Origin: an uncultured Methanobrevibacter sp.
GTDB lineage: Archaea > Methanobacteriota > Methanobacteria > Methanobacteriales > Methanobacteriaceae
Direction: 5' to 3'
NCBI GenBank assembly: GCA_900319985.1
Contig: ONQL01000035.1
Span: forward strand, 1-17,819
Length of the DNA: 17,819 nt
The notes beneath the pieces were generated by a model, which saw only the letters and a list, made by a program, of their open reading frames with translations, was not told the DNA's origin and made no database searches. Of the stretch, positions 1 to 6,392 are shown one piece after another. Numbering within the stretch: position 1 is the first letter of the stretch; every line of letters begins with the position of its first letter. The position numbers and the translations under genes were made by a program.

Positions 1-68
1 AAAATGACAATGATAAAATTAAATTACTTTTTCAACGATAACCAAGTTTAAAAAGTAATATTAATTGA
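1..68. other. AT-rich left edge with a 10-bp inverted repeat
   Basis: No gene is visible. ATTACTTTTT (23-32) and AAAAAGTAAT (50-59) form a perfect 10-bp inverted repeat with a 17-base loop. No T-run follows on either strand, so it is not a clear terminator. The stretch shows that no tnpB reading frame directly precedes the structured element at 69. Confidence 0.5.
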
Positions 69-179
69 ATCTGTCTAAACCTTCGGGACGAGGGGGATAA
101 CACGGTAATCCTATATTCATTAGAGTATACAGCCCGTGAAGTAAGAATCATCGACTTCTCCAAAGTCGAGGTAGTTCAA
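69..179 (+). ncRNA. Solo IS200/IS605 right-end / omega-RNA-like element, copy 1
   Basis: This is a 111-bp element that matches the copy at 17709-17819 with four differences. Its core matches the copy at 1199-1288. It reads as a structured RNA: a CC-TTCG-GG mini-hairpin near 80-87, an outer CACGG/CCGTG stem enclosing TATATTC-ATTA-GAGTATA, then a terminal hairpin (150-172) and an end at TTCAA. Terminal hairpin plus TTCAA end resembles the right end and omega-RNA of IS200/IS605 elements, where the RNA guides TnpB. No tnpB precedes it here, so it would be a solo copy. The terminal stem carries one A-G mismatch (base 151) compared with copy 2. It ends 22 bp before the start codon of the TPR-HIRAN gene and points toward it. 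It could also be an unrelated structured leader. Confidence 0.55.
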
Positions 180-201
180 TATTTAAGTTGAATGTGATAG
201 T

Positions 202-1095
202 ATGGACGAATGGCATATAGGAGACCCTGTGGACTGGGGAGACGGCTTTATGGATGCCCAGAACTGGGGCCGTAGAAATGTGGATGATGAGGAAAATGAC
301 TCTCACAACAGTCAAAACACCATGGAACGCAAAAGGGATGAGTATTCAAGAAAGGCATGGAACCTTTGCAATGACCTCAGATATGATGATGCACTTCACT
401 ATATTGATATGGCGCTTAATCTGGACTCTATGAATGCCGGAAACTGGAACAAAAAGGCAATTATCCTGGATTTCATGGCAAGATATGAAGAGGCGGAAAA
501 ATGCTATGACACATCCCTTGGACTGTCTTCCAGCAATCTGGTTTTTGACAACAAGGCAAGGATGCTTTGCTATTGGGCAGGTAACCTTATCGAAGAGTCA
601 AAGAAAAAGCCTGACGGACTTGCGACATTATATGAAGCATTGAAAATAAACAGAAGGGCAATCGATGCGCTTCCGGGAGATAAAAGCGAAGAGGACATTA
701 AAAATTATTTCAATCAAAGGGATACGATTGAATTTTACATAGATTATGAAAAGAAATACCAGAAAAATGTCGAAACCATTAATGGATATGCCAAATCCGA
801 GCTTTTCACTATTTCAGGAATGCAGTTTTACAGAACCGGCATAAACCTTTCAGCCGGCATGGCATTGAAGCTTGTAAGGGAACAGGAAAACGAATTTGAC
901 AGGGATGCCATTGCGGTATATGCAAAAGGTGAAAAGATAGGATATGTTGCAAACAGCGAATATACTAAATATGAGAGGACATCATCAGCATCTGAACTCA
1001 AGAATGAAATTCAGAGTGTCGCCCAGGCAGAATATGTGGTGTATCTTGATAGATATGCTGATATACAGTTTGCAATAGGTCGATTAATCAAATAG
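202..1095 (+). CDS. TPR-repeat protein with C-terminal HIRAN domain
   Basis: This is a 297-aa protein with no signal peptide or membrane segment, so it is cytoplasmic. Residues 1-45 are acidic and polar. About 50-110 holds two TPR-like helical hairpins (pattern W-N-x-K-A-x-x-L, then Y-E-E-A-x-x-C-Y), followed by further helices to about 195. Residues about 200-297 look like a HIRAN domain: G-x-x-FY, then L-x-L-V-R-E-x-x-N-x-x-D-x-x-A-I-x-V and IGYVA. HIRAN domains are known from helicase-like proteins, where they bind DNA ends or stalled forks. Here the domain stands with protein-interaction repeats and without a helicase. GTGAT just before the ATG is a plausible ribosome binding site. Only 22 bp separate the start from the structured element, which leaves no room for a separate promoter. 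The gene is probably transcribed through that element. Partner unknown. Confidence 0.8.
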   Translation: MDEWHIGDPVDWGDGFMDAQNWGRRNVDDEENDSHNSQNTMERKRDEYSRKAWNLCNDLRYDDALHYIDMALNLDSMNAGNWNKKAIILDFMARYEEAEKCYDTSLGLSSSNLVFDNKARMLCYWAGNLIEESKKKPDGLATLYEALKINRRAIDALPGDKSEEDIKNYFNQRDTIEFYIDYEKKYQKNVETINGYAKSELFTISGMQFYRTGINLSAGMALKLVREQENEFDRDAIAVYAKGEKIGYVANSEYTKYERTSSASELKNEIQSVAQAEYVVYLDRYADIQFAIGRLIK

Positions 1096-1121
1096 GCAAT
1101 TATCTAATTAATGCAAGAATA

Positions 1122-1143
1122 CCATGACTTCTACAAGTCATGG
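1122..1143. repeat. Perfect hairpin resembling a divergent IS200/IS605 right end
   Basis: CCATGACTT - CTAC - AAGTCATGG is a perfect 9-bp stem with a 4-base loop, starting 27 bp after the TPR-HIRAN stop. No T-run follows, so it is a poor terminator. It has the same stem length and the same inner ACTT/AAGT as the terminal hairpin of the element at 1199-1288, and a similar preceding AAGAAT. It may be the worn end of a second element of that type. A short palindrome alone does not prove this. Confidence 0.4.
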
Positions 1144-1198
1144 ATGAATTGCACAAATGTGGGTATTACTTTCCAAATGCTCTTTGATGAAATTTAAA

Positions 1199-1288
1199 GA
1201 GGGGGATAGCACGGTAATCCTATACTCATTAGAGTATACAGCCCGTGAAGTAAGAATCCTCGACTTCTCCAAAGTCGAGGTAGTTCAA
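1199..1288 (+). ncRNA. Solo IS200/IS605 right-end / omega-RNA-like element, copy 2
   Basis: This 90-bp core differs from the matching part of the 17709-17819 copy at a single base. It carries the CACGG/CCGTG outer stem, the TATACTC-ATTA-GAGTATA inner hairpin and a perfect terminal hairpin CCTCGACTT-CTCCA-AAGTCGAGG, and ends at TTCAA. The upstream 20 bases present in the other two copies are missing, so this one is 5'-truncated. No tnpB lies upstream. It ends 60 bp before the small secreted protein and points at it. Confidence 0.55.
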
Positions 1289-1301
1289 CATAATAGGAAT
1301 T

Positions 1302-1311
1302 GTTATATATG
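1302..1311 (+). promoter_or_regulatory. TATA box of the 1349 gene
   Basis: GTTATATATG lies 14 bp past the end of the structured element. Transcription would begin near 1330-1335, just before the ribosome binding site AAGGAGTG (1334-1341). This gene therefore appears to have its own promoter. Confidence 0.45.
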
Positions 1312-1348
1312 AATTATATTAATAATTTTAATTAAGGAGTGCATGTCA

Positions 1349-1759
1349 ATGAACAAAAAGATATTGGCGATATTATTATTTGGTGTCTTCATCCTGTCAA
1401 TCGGGATTGTATCGGCAGAAATATTGTACCAGGATCCGTTGAATGGAATGGATGAAAAAACATTTAAAAAACAATGCGAAGAAGTTACTTATAGAGATAT
1501 TAAACCAAATGAGGACTTGAAAAATCATCCTATAAAATTAAAGGGCATGGTAGAAATGGCTACACACAATACAATGGTATTCTATGCTGAAGGTTTTCGT
1601 GACCAAGAGGTAATAATTAATCTGCCTCCTGATCAGGATAACAGCCAATATAAAAAATATCAGGGGTTAAATGCAGTCATTTATGGAACCTATCAGGGTT
1701 TAGATGATTTTTCGTTCAGTGGTGAACGTCCATATATAAGTATAGCAGCTATTGAATGA
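1349..1759 (+). CDS. Small secreted protein, possible OB-fold
   Basis: This is a 136-aa protein. The start at 1349 is preferred over the ATG at 1343 because GGAG (1336-1339) lies 9 bases from 1349 but only 3 from 1343. Residues 1-23 form a typical signal peptide (MNKK, a hydrophobic stretch, then VSA), so the mature protein should be exported. The mature part has the run Y-x-D-I-K-x-N-E-x-L-K-x-x-P-I-K-L-K-G-x-V near 50-70, then alternating hydrophobic strands and A-V-I-Y-G-T-Y-Q-G near 110-120. This spacing recalls secreted OB-fold (tRNA_anti-like) domains; the fold is a guess. It has no cysteine pair or lipobox. It lies just upstream of a decayed adhesin tail. Function unknown. Confidence 0.75.
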   Translation: MNKKILAILLFGVFILSIGIVSAEILYQDPLNGMDEKTFKKQCEEVTYRDIKPNEDLKNHPIKLKGMVEMATHNTMVFYAEGFRDQEVIINLPPDQDNSQYKKYQGLNAVIYGTYQGLDDFSFSGERPYISIAAIE

Positions 1760-1794
1760 TACGCTAATTAATTTCAAAAATCCTTCGCCAGCTG

Positions 1795-2184
1795 AAATAT
1801 GCAAATGTTTCAGGAAAATATGGCATTTCTTATCATATCAATTAAGCCGGAGTTGAATCGCAAATTTTGGCTGATATTGATAATACTTATTTTTTTTAAA
1901 ATACCTCAACAAATCACCGACTAAAACAAATAGCAGTCAAAACAGGCGATGTTAAGAAATCTGTCAGGAAGTTATCATTGCCGGCAACATGGGCAATATC
2001 ATCGGTAAATACATTAATAAGAAAATTCTGGCCTTTAAATTCAATGCAAAAACCTAAAAGCCAAAACAATTACAAATGGTTGTCAAAAATGCCCTCAAGC
2101 AGGTGTCCTGAAAAATCTTAAACTAGTCAAAAAGCTAACAATTCTGAGACGCAGTCAAAAAAGACTGAAATAATCAAAGGGTAA
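1795..2184 (+). pseudogene. Decayed 3' end of an adhesin-like gene
   Basis: This stretch has no intact frame, but its three-frame translation follows the shared adhesin C-terminus. Frame 1 from 1795 reads KYANVSGKYGISYHIN, stop, then VKKSVRKLSLPATWA near 1951-1995. This matches LKKSAKKLTLQATLA of the neighbouring 1279-aa adhesin. Frame 3 then gives IGKYINKKILAFKFNAKT (near 2000-2054), matching NGKYLKKKTITFKINGKK. Frame 2 gives VLKNLKLVKKLT (near 2100-2140), matching VLKKLNVGKKVT of the 693-aa adhesin. Finally DAVKKD in frame 3 matches DTVKKT. At least two frameshifts and several stops are needed. The end aligns with the adhesin stop and with a weakened terminator. The 5' part of the gene is not visible. 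Confidence 0.8.
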
Positions 2185-2213
2185 CTTGTTCGCTGTTGCT
2201 TTACTTTTTTTTA
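2181..2213 (+). terminator. Weakened relic terminator behind the adhesin pseudogene
   Basis: GTAAC, TTCG, GTTGC and a TTTACTTTTTTTT tract align with the intact terminators of the next adhesin genes. The stem has shrunk to about five pairs including one wobble. Confidence 0.55.
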
Positions 2214-2230
2214 TAGGTATGTTTTTAATG

Positions 2231-2260
2231 AAAGCAATTGCTTTAGTTGACTTATATTAT
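2231..2260 (+). promoter_or_regulatory. Palindrome plus TATA box of the 1279-aa adhesin
   Basis: AAAGCAATTGCTTT (2231-2244) is a perfect 14-bp palindrome. It lies about 7 bp before the TATA-like CTTATATTAT (2251-2260). The same pair of sites with the same spacing stands before the 808-aa adhesin (8524-8552). The position next to the TATA box suits an operator or activator site. Transcription would begin near 2281, giving a leader of about 60 bases. Confidence 0.5.
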
Positions 2261-2339
2261 TTTTTTTACAAACATTATTTCATATAATGTTGATTGTGTA
2301 GAATATCAAATATTTTACATACATTATGGGAGAAAAATT

Positions 2340-5300
2340 ATGAATTTTAAAAGAATAATGTTTGTCAGCATATTGCTGCTGGCAATATTGGCAATAGGTG
2401 CTGTCAGTGCATCTGATGGTCATGATTCAGATAATCTGACAGTTTCAAACGAGAAGACAGGCTTGGATGTTGATAAGCTTGCTGTCGTTGAAGATGATGA
2501 AAATCTGACGGACGAATATAAATATCAGGAAGATGACTATGATATAACTTTTGCTAAGAGCGTTAATATGGATGATGAAGAATCTGAAGTTCTTTATTTC
2601 GAGTTTTATGATGAGGTAGGCGGTTCTGTTGCAATCCATGTTAAAGGAAGTGAAGTTTATAATACTACTGATTTAGATTATAATTATATTGAGTTAAGTG
2701 AGTTGAATATTCCTGATCTCGATTATGGAACCTATAAGGTGGACTTTATTTATTCCGGTGATGAAAGTCATGAGGGATTTGTAAAATCCGCCAATGTTGA
2801 GTTTACATATGGATTTTATGTAAGTCCTGAATATGAGTATTCCCAGGATGCTTATCAGTATGGTGAGGATGTTGGATTTTATGTAATGCTTCCTTCCATT
2901 GCAGGCAGTGTCGAATATGTCGTCAACGGTAAAAAATACACAGCTTCAAGTAAAGATCTGCATGGATACATAATTGTCAATTGGCATGATTTAAAAATGG
3001 GCAGAAACAACATCAGCTTTTCATTTATCCCTGACAGAGGTCCTGTTAAAACTGATTACTGTGTGATTAATGTTAAATATCTGGTTAACATTATTCCAAA
3101 AGAAGTACTATATGATGGTGTGGCATACCTTACATTGGAATTGCCGAGTGATGCAAAAGGGGATTTGAACATATATGAAGTTGGGTCTTCATGGGATGAA
3201 GATGAATATCATCCTGTATTTACCCTAATCAAAAATGTCAAAGTCGAAAACGGAATTGTCAATGAATCCCTGTCCGGTTTAGGTCCAGGATTTCACAATA
3301 TTTATGCAAATTACACCGGAAGCGATTATATTGTGGGCATGGCAGGTTCGGAAACTAACGTATATGATGAAATGTATAGTATAGGTGTTTCATTTAATCC
3401 AAAAGTTGTTTTCCCCGCAAAAATGTGGAAAAATGGAGTGTATGATGGTGAATTTGTATTGCCTAACAATTACAGAGGTGTTTTGACTGTGTATGTGGGT
3501 GATGAAGAAAAAACATACAATGTCGTTAATGGAAAAGGAAAATTTGTCATAAACGCTTCAAAATTTGATTATAATAATGAGTTATATTTATCTTTTAAAG
3601 GCGAAGACGGTTATCGCTATAGTGATTATTTCTATACTAGAATAATGAATCAAGACCCTGAAACTAAATTGGAACTTGATGAACATGACTATCAGGTTCT
3701 TGTAAAGGGCAGGGAAATATATCATGTAGGGTTCAATATTGAATATTGTGATGTAAAAGTCTATGTTGATGATGTTTTATATGATGTGACTGATACTGGT
3801 TACGTATACATTGGAACAGGCAATTTGACATTGGGAAAACATGATGTGAGATTTGAAGTTTCCGGTGAAGACTATTTCGCTCCTTCAACAGCTTATGATT
3901 CATTCAATGTGACTTACATTAACTTTTACATTCCTGAAAATATTATTATTGATCAACACTATGGCAGTTCATCCACAGCTTCTATAACTATTGCAAAAGA
4001 TGTAAGCGGTGAAGCAAAATTGATAGTGGACGGCGTTGAAACTGTAAGCGAAAAAATCCTCGGTTCAAATGTTTATTTCGATTTGGATTCATTGAGCTAT
4101 GGAAATCACACAGTAACTCTTCTCTATCAAAATGGAAATTATGCCTCTTCAAGTAAAACCGCCAATGTCAATGCAAAATACAGCTATTCTCTAAATTTTG
4201 ACGATTTGGTTTATGGCGACGGTGAAGCAACAGTATATTTACCAAGCAATGCTACAGGTGATGTAAAGGTAATAATTAATGGAAAAGAATTCAAGGAAAC
4301 GGTTAAAGACGGCAAAGCCACATTACACATTACAGGCATTCCTGCAGGTATATATGAAACAACAGTGATATACAGCGGTGATAAAAAATATCCTTCAGAA
4401 ACAGTAAAATTCAATACAACTGTATACTATCAAATAACTCAAAACTTCGACAGCTATCATGTATTCATTGATGATTTGAAAGATTCAGTGATTACATTAT
4501 ACTTGCCTGAAGATGCAAGAGGTAACTTAACTGTTTATCTCAAGGATTGGGATGATGAAGGTAGAAAGGTTACAAGTTCTGAATTTACAGGTGGAAAAGC
4601 TCAAATCGCTCTCAGCCAATTTTCTAATGAATTAAAATCTCATGAGGATTTTGTCGTAAAATATGATGGCGATGACTATGAGGTTGAGGATTATGATTTT
4701 GACGTATATCTGAAAGTATTTGATGTAATCGGACCTGATAATAATGAACACCTCCAGATTGGGCAAAACATTGAATATAAAATTAGAGTTCCAAAAAATG
4801 CACACGGATACATTCAGGTTTATGCCGGAATAGATTATGAAGATTTGATTATGGATAATGTGCCTATTTCAAATGGAGTGGCTACAATACCTCTCAAATA
4901 TGATGAAATGGGATTATGGGGTATTAAAATTCTATATGTAGGAAGCGACTATGAATTTGAAGATTATGAAAGGTTTATCATATGGCCGGATAATGTTACA
5001 TTGGCAAGTACCGCCAGAGGAGATGAGGCAGTATTTACAGTCCAAATGCCTGAAGATTCCTCAGGTAACGTTACCATAATGATTTACAGGATAGGTGGTG
5101 ACCATGAATATAAGGAAATAGCTATTCCTTATGTCGGCACAGCCATTTTCAAAGCATCAGACATTCCTGCAGGATATTGGAGTCTGGATAATTTCAATGT
5201 TACAAGTGACAAGTACGGCTTTTTCAGATTCACATACACAACATGGTGGTGGGCACAAGGATTTTATGATTACTTTATAGTCATGGATGCAAATGCAACC

Positions 5301-6179
5301 AAGATTGACCCTAAATTGTCTGTGAGTGTGGATGATATTGATGTTGGTCAAAGTGCTGTTGTTAAGATTTCTTTGAATGAGACTATTGTTGGCAGTGTTT
5401 TGTTGAGTGTTGGTGGTTCCAATTATACTGTTTCTGTCAGGAATGGTGTGGCAAGTCAGGTTGTTCCTGGTTTGGCTGTTGGAACATATGATGCTGTGGT
5501 TTATTATGCTGGAAGTGAATATTTCACTGCATCTCAAAAGTCTGCTTCATTTAAAGTAAATGATGCTATGGTTCCGTCAGGTAATGAATCAGGAAATACA
5601 ACTCCTTCCGGAAACGGATCCGGCAATGTCACTCCTCCAGTAGTGGTTGATCCTAAGATTGTAGCATCAAATGTCAATGTTGTCTATTCTGCAGGTTCAT
5701 ACTACACAATAAAAGTTTACGGAAATGACGGCAAGCTTGCAAACGGCGTTACAGTTAAAATAACTGGCAAGATTTCAAAAACACTAAAAACAGCAAAAGG
5801 TATAGCCAAGTTTAAAATAACTCAGGTGCCTGGAAAATACAAAATAACCATAAATGCATTGGGCAAAAAAGCAACAAAAACAGTAACTGTAAAACATATA
5901 GTAACACTAAAAACAGTAACTCTCAAAAAATCCGCTAAGAAACTCACTTTGCAAGCAACTTTAGCTAAAGTCAATGGTAAGTACCTTAAAAAGAAAACAA
6001 TCACATTCAAAATCAATGGTAAGAAAGTAGCATCTGCCAAAACAAACAGCAAAGGTGTTGCAAAGATTACCATTAAAAATCCTTGTGTGGTTAAAAAGCT
6101 CAAGGTCGGCAAGAAGGTAACCTATCAGGCAACCTACCTAAAGGATACTGTCAAAAAGACTGCAAAAATCAAAAAGTAA
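2340..6179 (+). CDS. Large secreted adhesin-like protein with Ig-like repeats
   Basis: This is a 1279-aa protein. The start at 2340 is chosen because GGGAG (2328-2332) precedes it and MNFKR plus a hydrophobic stretch ending GAVSA forms a signal peptide. An in-frame ATG at 2247 falls in the promoter. After the signal come about eleven beta-rich modules of 80-100 residues, recognisable by V-Y-V-x-G/D, G-x-Y-x-x-x-x-x-Y-x-G-D and Y-x-x-S. They are acidic and rich in Tyr and Asp. At about residues 1077-1104 a Gly/Ser/Thr/Pro/Asn linker with several N-x-S/T sequons leads to two lysine-rich Ig-like modules ending VKKTAKIKK. There is no C-terminal membrane helix or sorting motif. Proteins of this style are called adhesin-like in Methanobrevibacter. 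The basic end may hold the protein to the wall (inference). Bases 5311-5550 use different codons from their surroundings. Confidence 0.85.
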   Translation: MNFKRIMFVSILLLAILAIGAVSASDGHDSDNLTVSNEKTGLDVDKLAVVEDDENLTDEYKYQEDDYDITFAKSVNMDDEESEVLYFEFYDEVGGSVAIHVKGSEVYNTTDLDYNYIELSELNIPDLDYGTYKVDFIYSGDESHEGFVKSANVEFTYGFYVSPEYEYSQDAYQYGEDVGFYVMLPSIAGSVEYVVNGKKYTASSKDLHGYIIVNWHDLKMGRNNISFSFIPDRGPVKTDYCVINVKYLVNIIPKEVLYDGVAYLTLELPSDAKGDLNIYEVGSSWDEDEYHPVFTLIKNVKVENGIVNESLSGLGPGFHNIYANYTGSDYIVGMAGSETNVYDEMYSIGVSFNPKVVFPAKMWKNGVYDGEFVLPNNYRGVLTVYVGDEEKTYNVVNGKGKFVINASKFDYNNELYLSFKGEDGYRYSDYFYTRIMNQDPETKLELDEHDYQVLVKGREIYHVGFNIEYCDVKVYVDDVLYDVTDTGYVYIGTGNLTLGKHDVRFEVSGEDYFAPSTAYDSFNVTYINFYIPENIIIDQHYGSSSTASITIAKDVSGEAKLIVDGVETVSEKILGSNVYFDLDSLSYGNHTVTLLYQNGNYASSSKTANVNAKYSYSLNFDDLVYGDGEATVYLPSNATGDVKVIINGKEFKETVKDGKATLHITGIPAGIYETTVIYSGDKKYPSETVKFNTTVYYQITQNFDSYHVFIDDLKDSVITLYLPEDARGNLTVYLKDWDDEGRKVTSSEFTGGKAQIALSQFSNELKSHEDFVVKYDGDDYEVEDYDFDVYLKVFDVIGPDNNEHLQIGQNIEYKIRVPKNAHGYIQVYAGIDYEDLIMDNVPISNGVATIPLKYDEMGLWGIKILYVGSDYEFEDYERFIIWPDNVTLASTARGDEAVFTVQMPEDSSGNVTIMIYRIGGDHEYKEIAIPYVGTAIFKASDIPAGYWSLDNFNVTSDKYGFFRFTYTTWWWAQGFYDYFIVMDANATKIDPKLSVSVDDIDVGQSAVVKISLNETIVGSVLLSVGGSNYTVSVRNGVASQVVPGLAVGTYDAVVYYAGSEYFTASQKSASFKVNDAMVPSGNESGNTTPSGNGSGNVTPPVVVDPKIVASNVNVVYSAGSYYTIKVYGNDGKLANGVTVKITGKISKTLKTAKGIAKFKITQVPGKYKITINALGKKATKTVTVKHIVTLKTVTLKKSAKKLTLQATLAKVNGKYLKKKTITFKINGKKVASAKTNSKGVAKITIKNPCVVKKLKVGKKVTYQATYLKDTVKKTAKIKK

Positions 6180-6207
6180 CTGCCTCGCCAGTTACTTACT
6201 TTTTTTT
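6174..6207 (+). terminator. Intrinsic terminator overlapping the stop codon
   Basis: AAGTAACTG (6174-6182), loop CCTCGC, CAGTTACTT (6189-6197), then a T-rich tract. The stop codon TAA (6177-6179) lies inside the 5' arm, so the last lysine codon and the stop double as terminator stem. Confidence 0.8.
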
Positions 6208-6392
6208 CTTTTTTTCTAATTCATTTAATTCAGTAAAATATTTATTTCATATATAAAATATATAACATATATATTCAACTTGAATATTTTTTAAACAAAA
6301 CATAAATGCAAACATGATTTTTTTAGTCAATCAGATTGTGTATAAATTCCATTGACTTTAAAAATTTTCATACTGTAAAAAATGGAGGTATT
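6208..6392 (+). promoter_or_regulatory. AT-rich upstream region of the 693-aa adhesin
   Basis: The region holds several TATA-like runs (6250-6270) and a 17-bp palindrome ATATTCAA-C-TTGAATAT (6271-6287). It also has an inverted repeat AGTCAAT (6325-6331) / ATTGACT (6351-6357) that could fold in the leader. Which TATA box is used cannot be decided. Unlike the two neighbouring adhesins, it lacks the AAAGC(A/G)ATTGCTTT palindrome. Confidence 0.4.

Noticed and set aside
69..179. Open frame through the structured element (reads NLRDEGD...VILYSLEYTAREVRI) as a real small gene or tnpB end
   Set aside because: The frame has no start codon or ribosome binding site. In copy 3 it is cut by a TAG in the terminal hairpin. 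It may be the trace of a tnpB 3' end but is not a gene here.
2247..2339. Upstream extension of the 1279-aa adhesin
   Set aside because: These 31 codons overlap the promoter and would place extra residues before a good signal peptide; GGGAG supports 2340.
5157..5537. 126-codon frame on the minus strand
   Set aside because: It is antisense to the 1279-aa adhesin, low in complexity, with no ribosome binding site or recognisable domain; a by-product of the T-rich codons opposite.
6336..6392. Upstream extension of the 693-aa adhesin
   Set aside because: GGAGGT directly before 6393 and the signal peptide beginning there fix the start.
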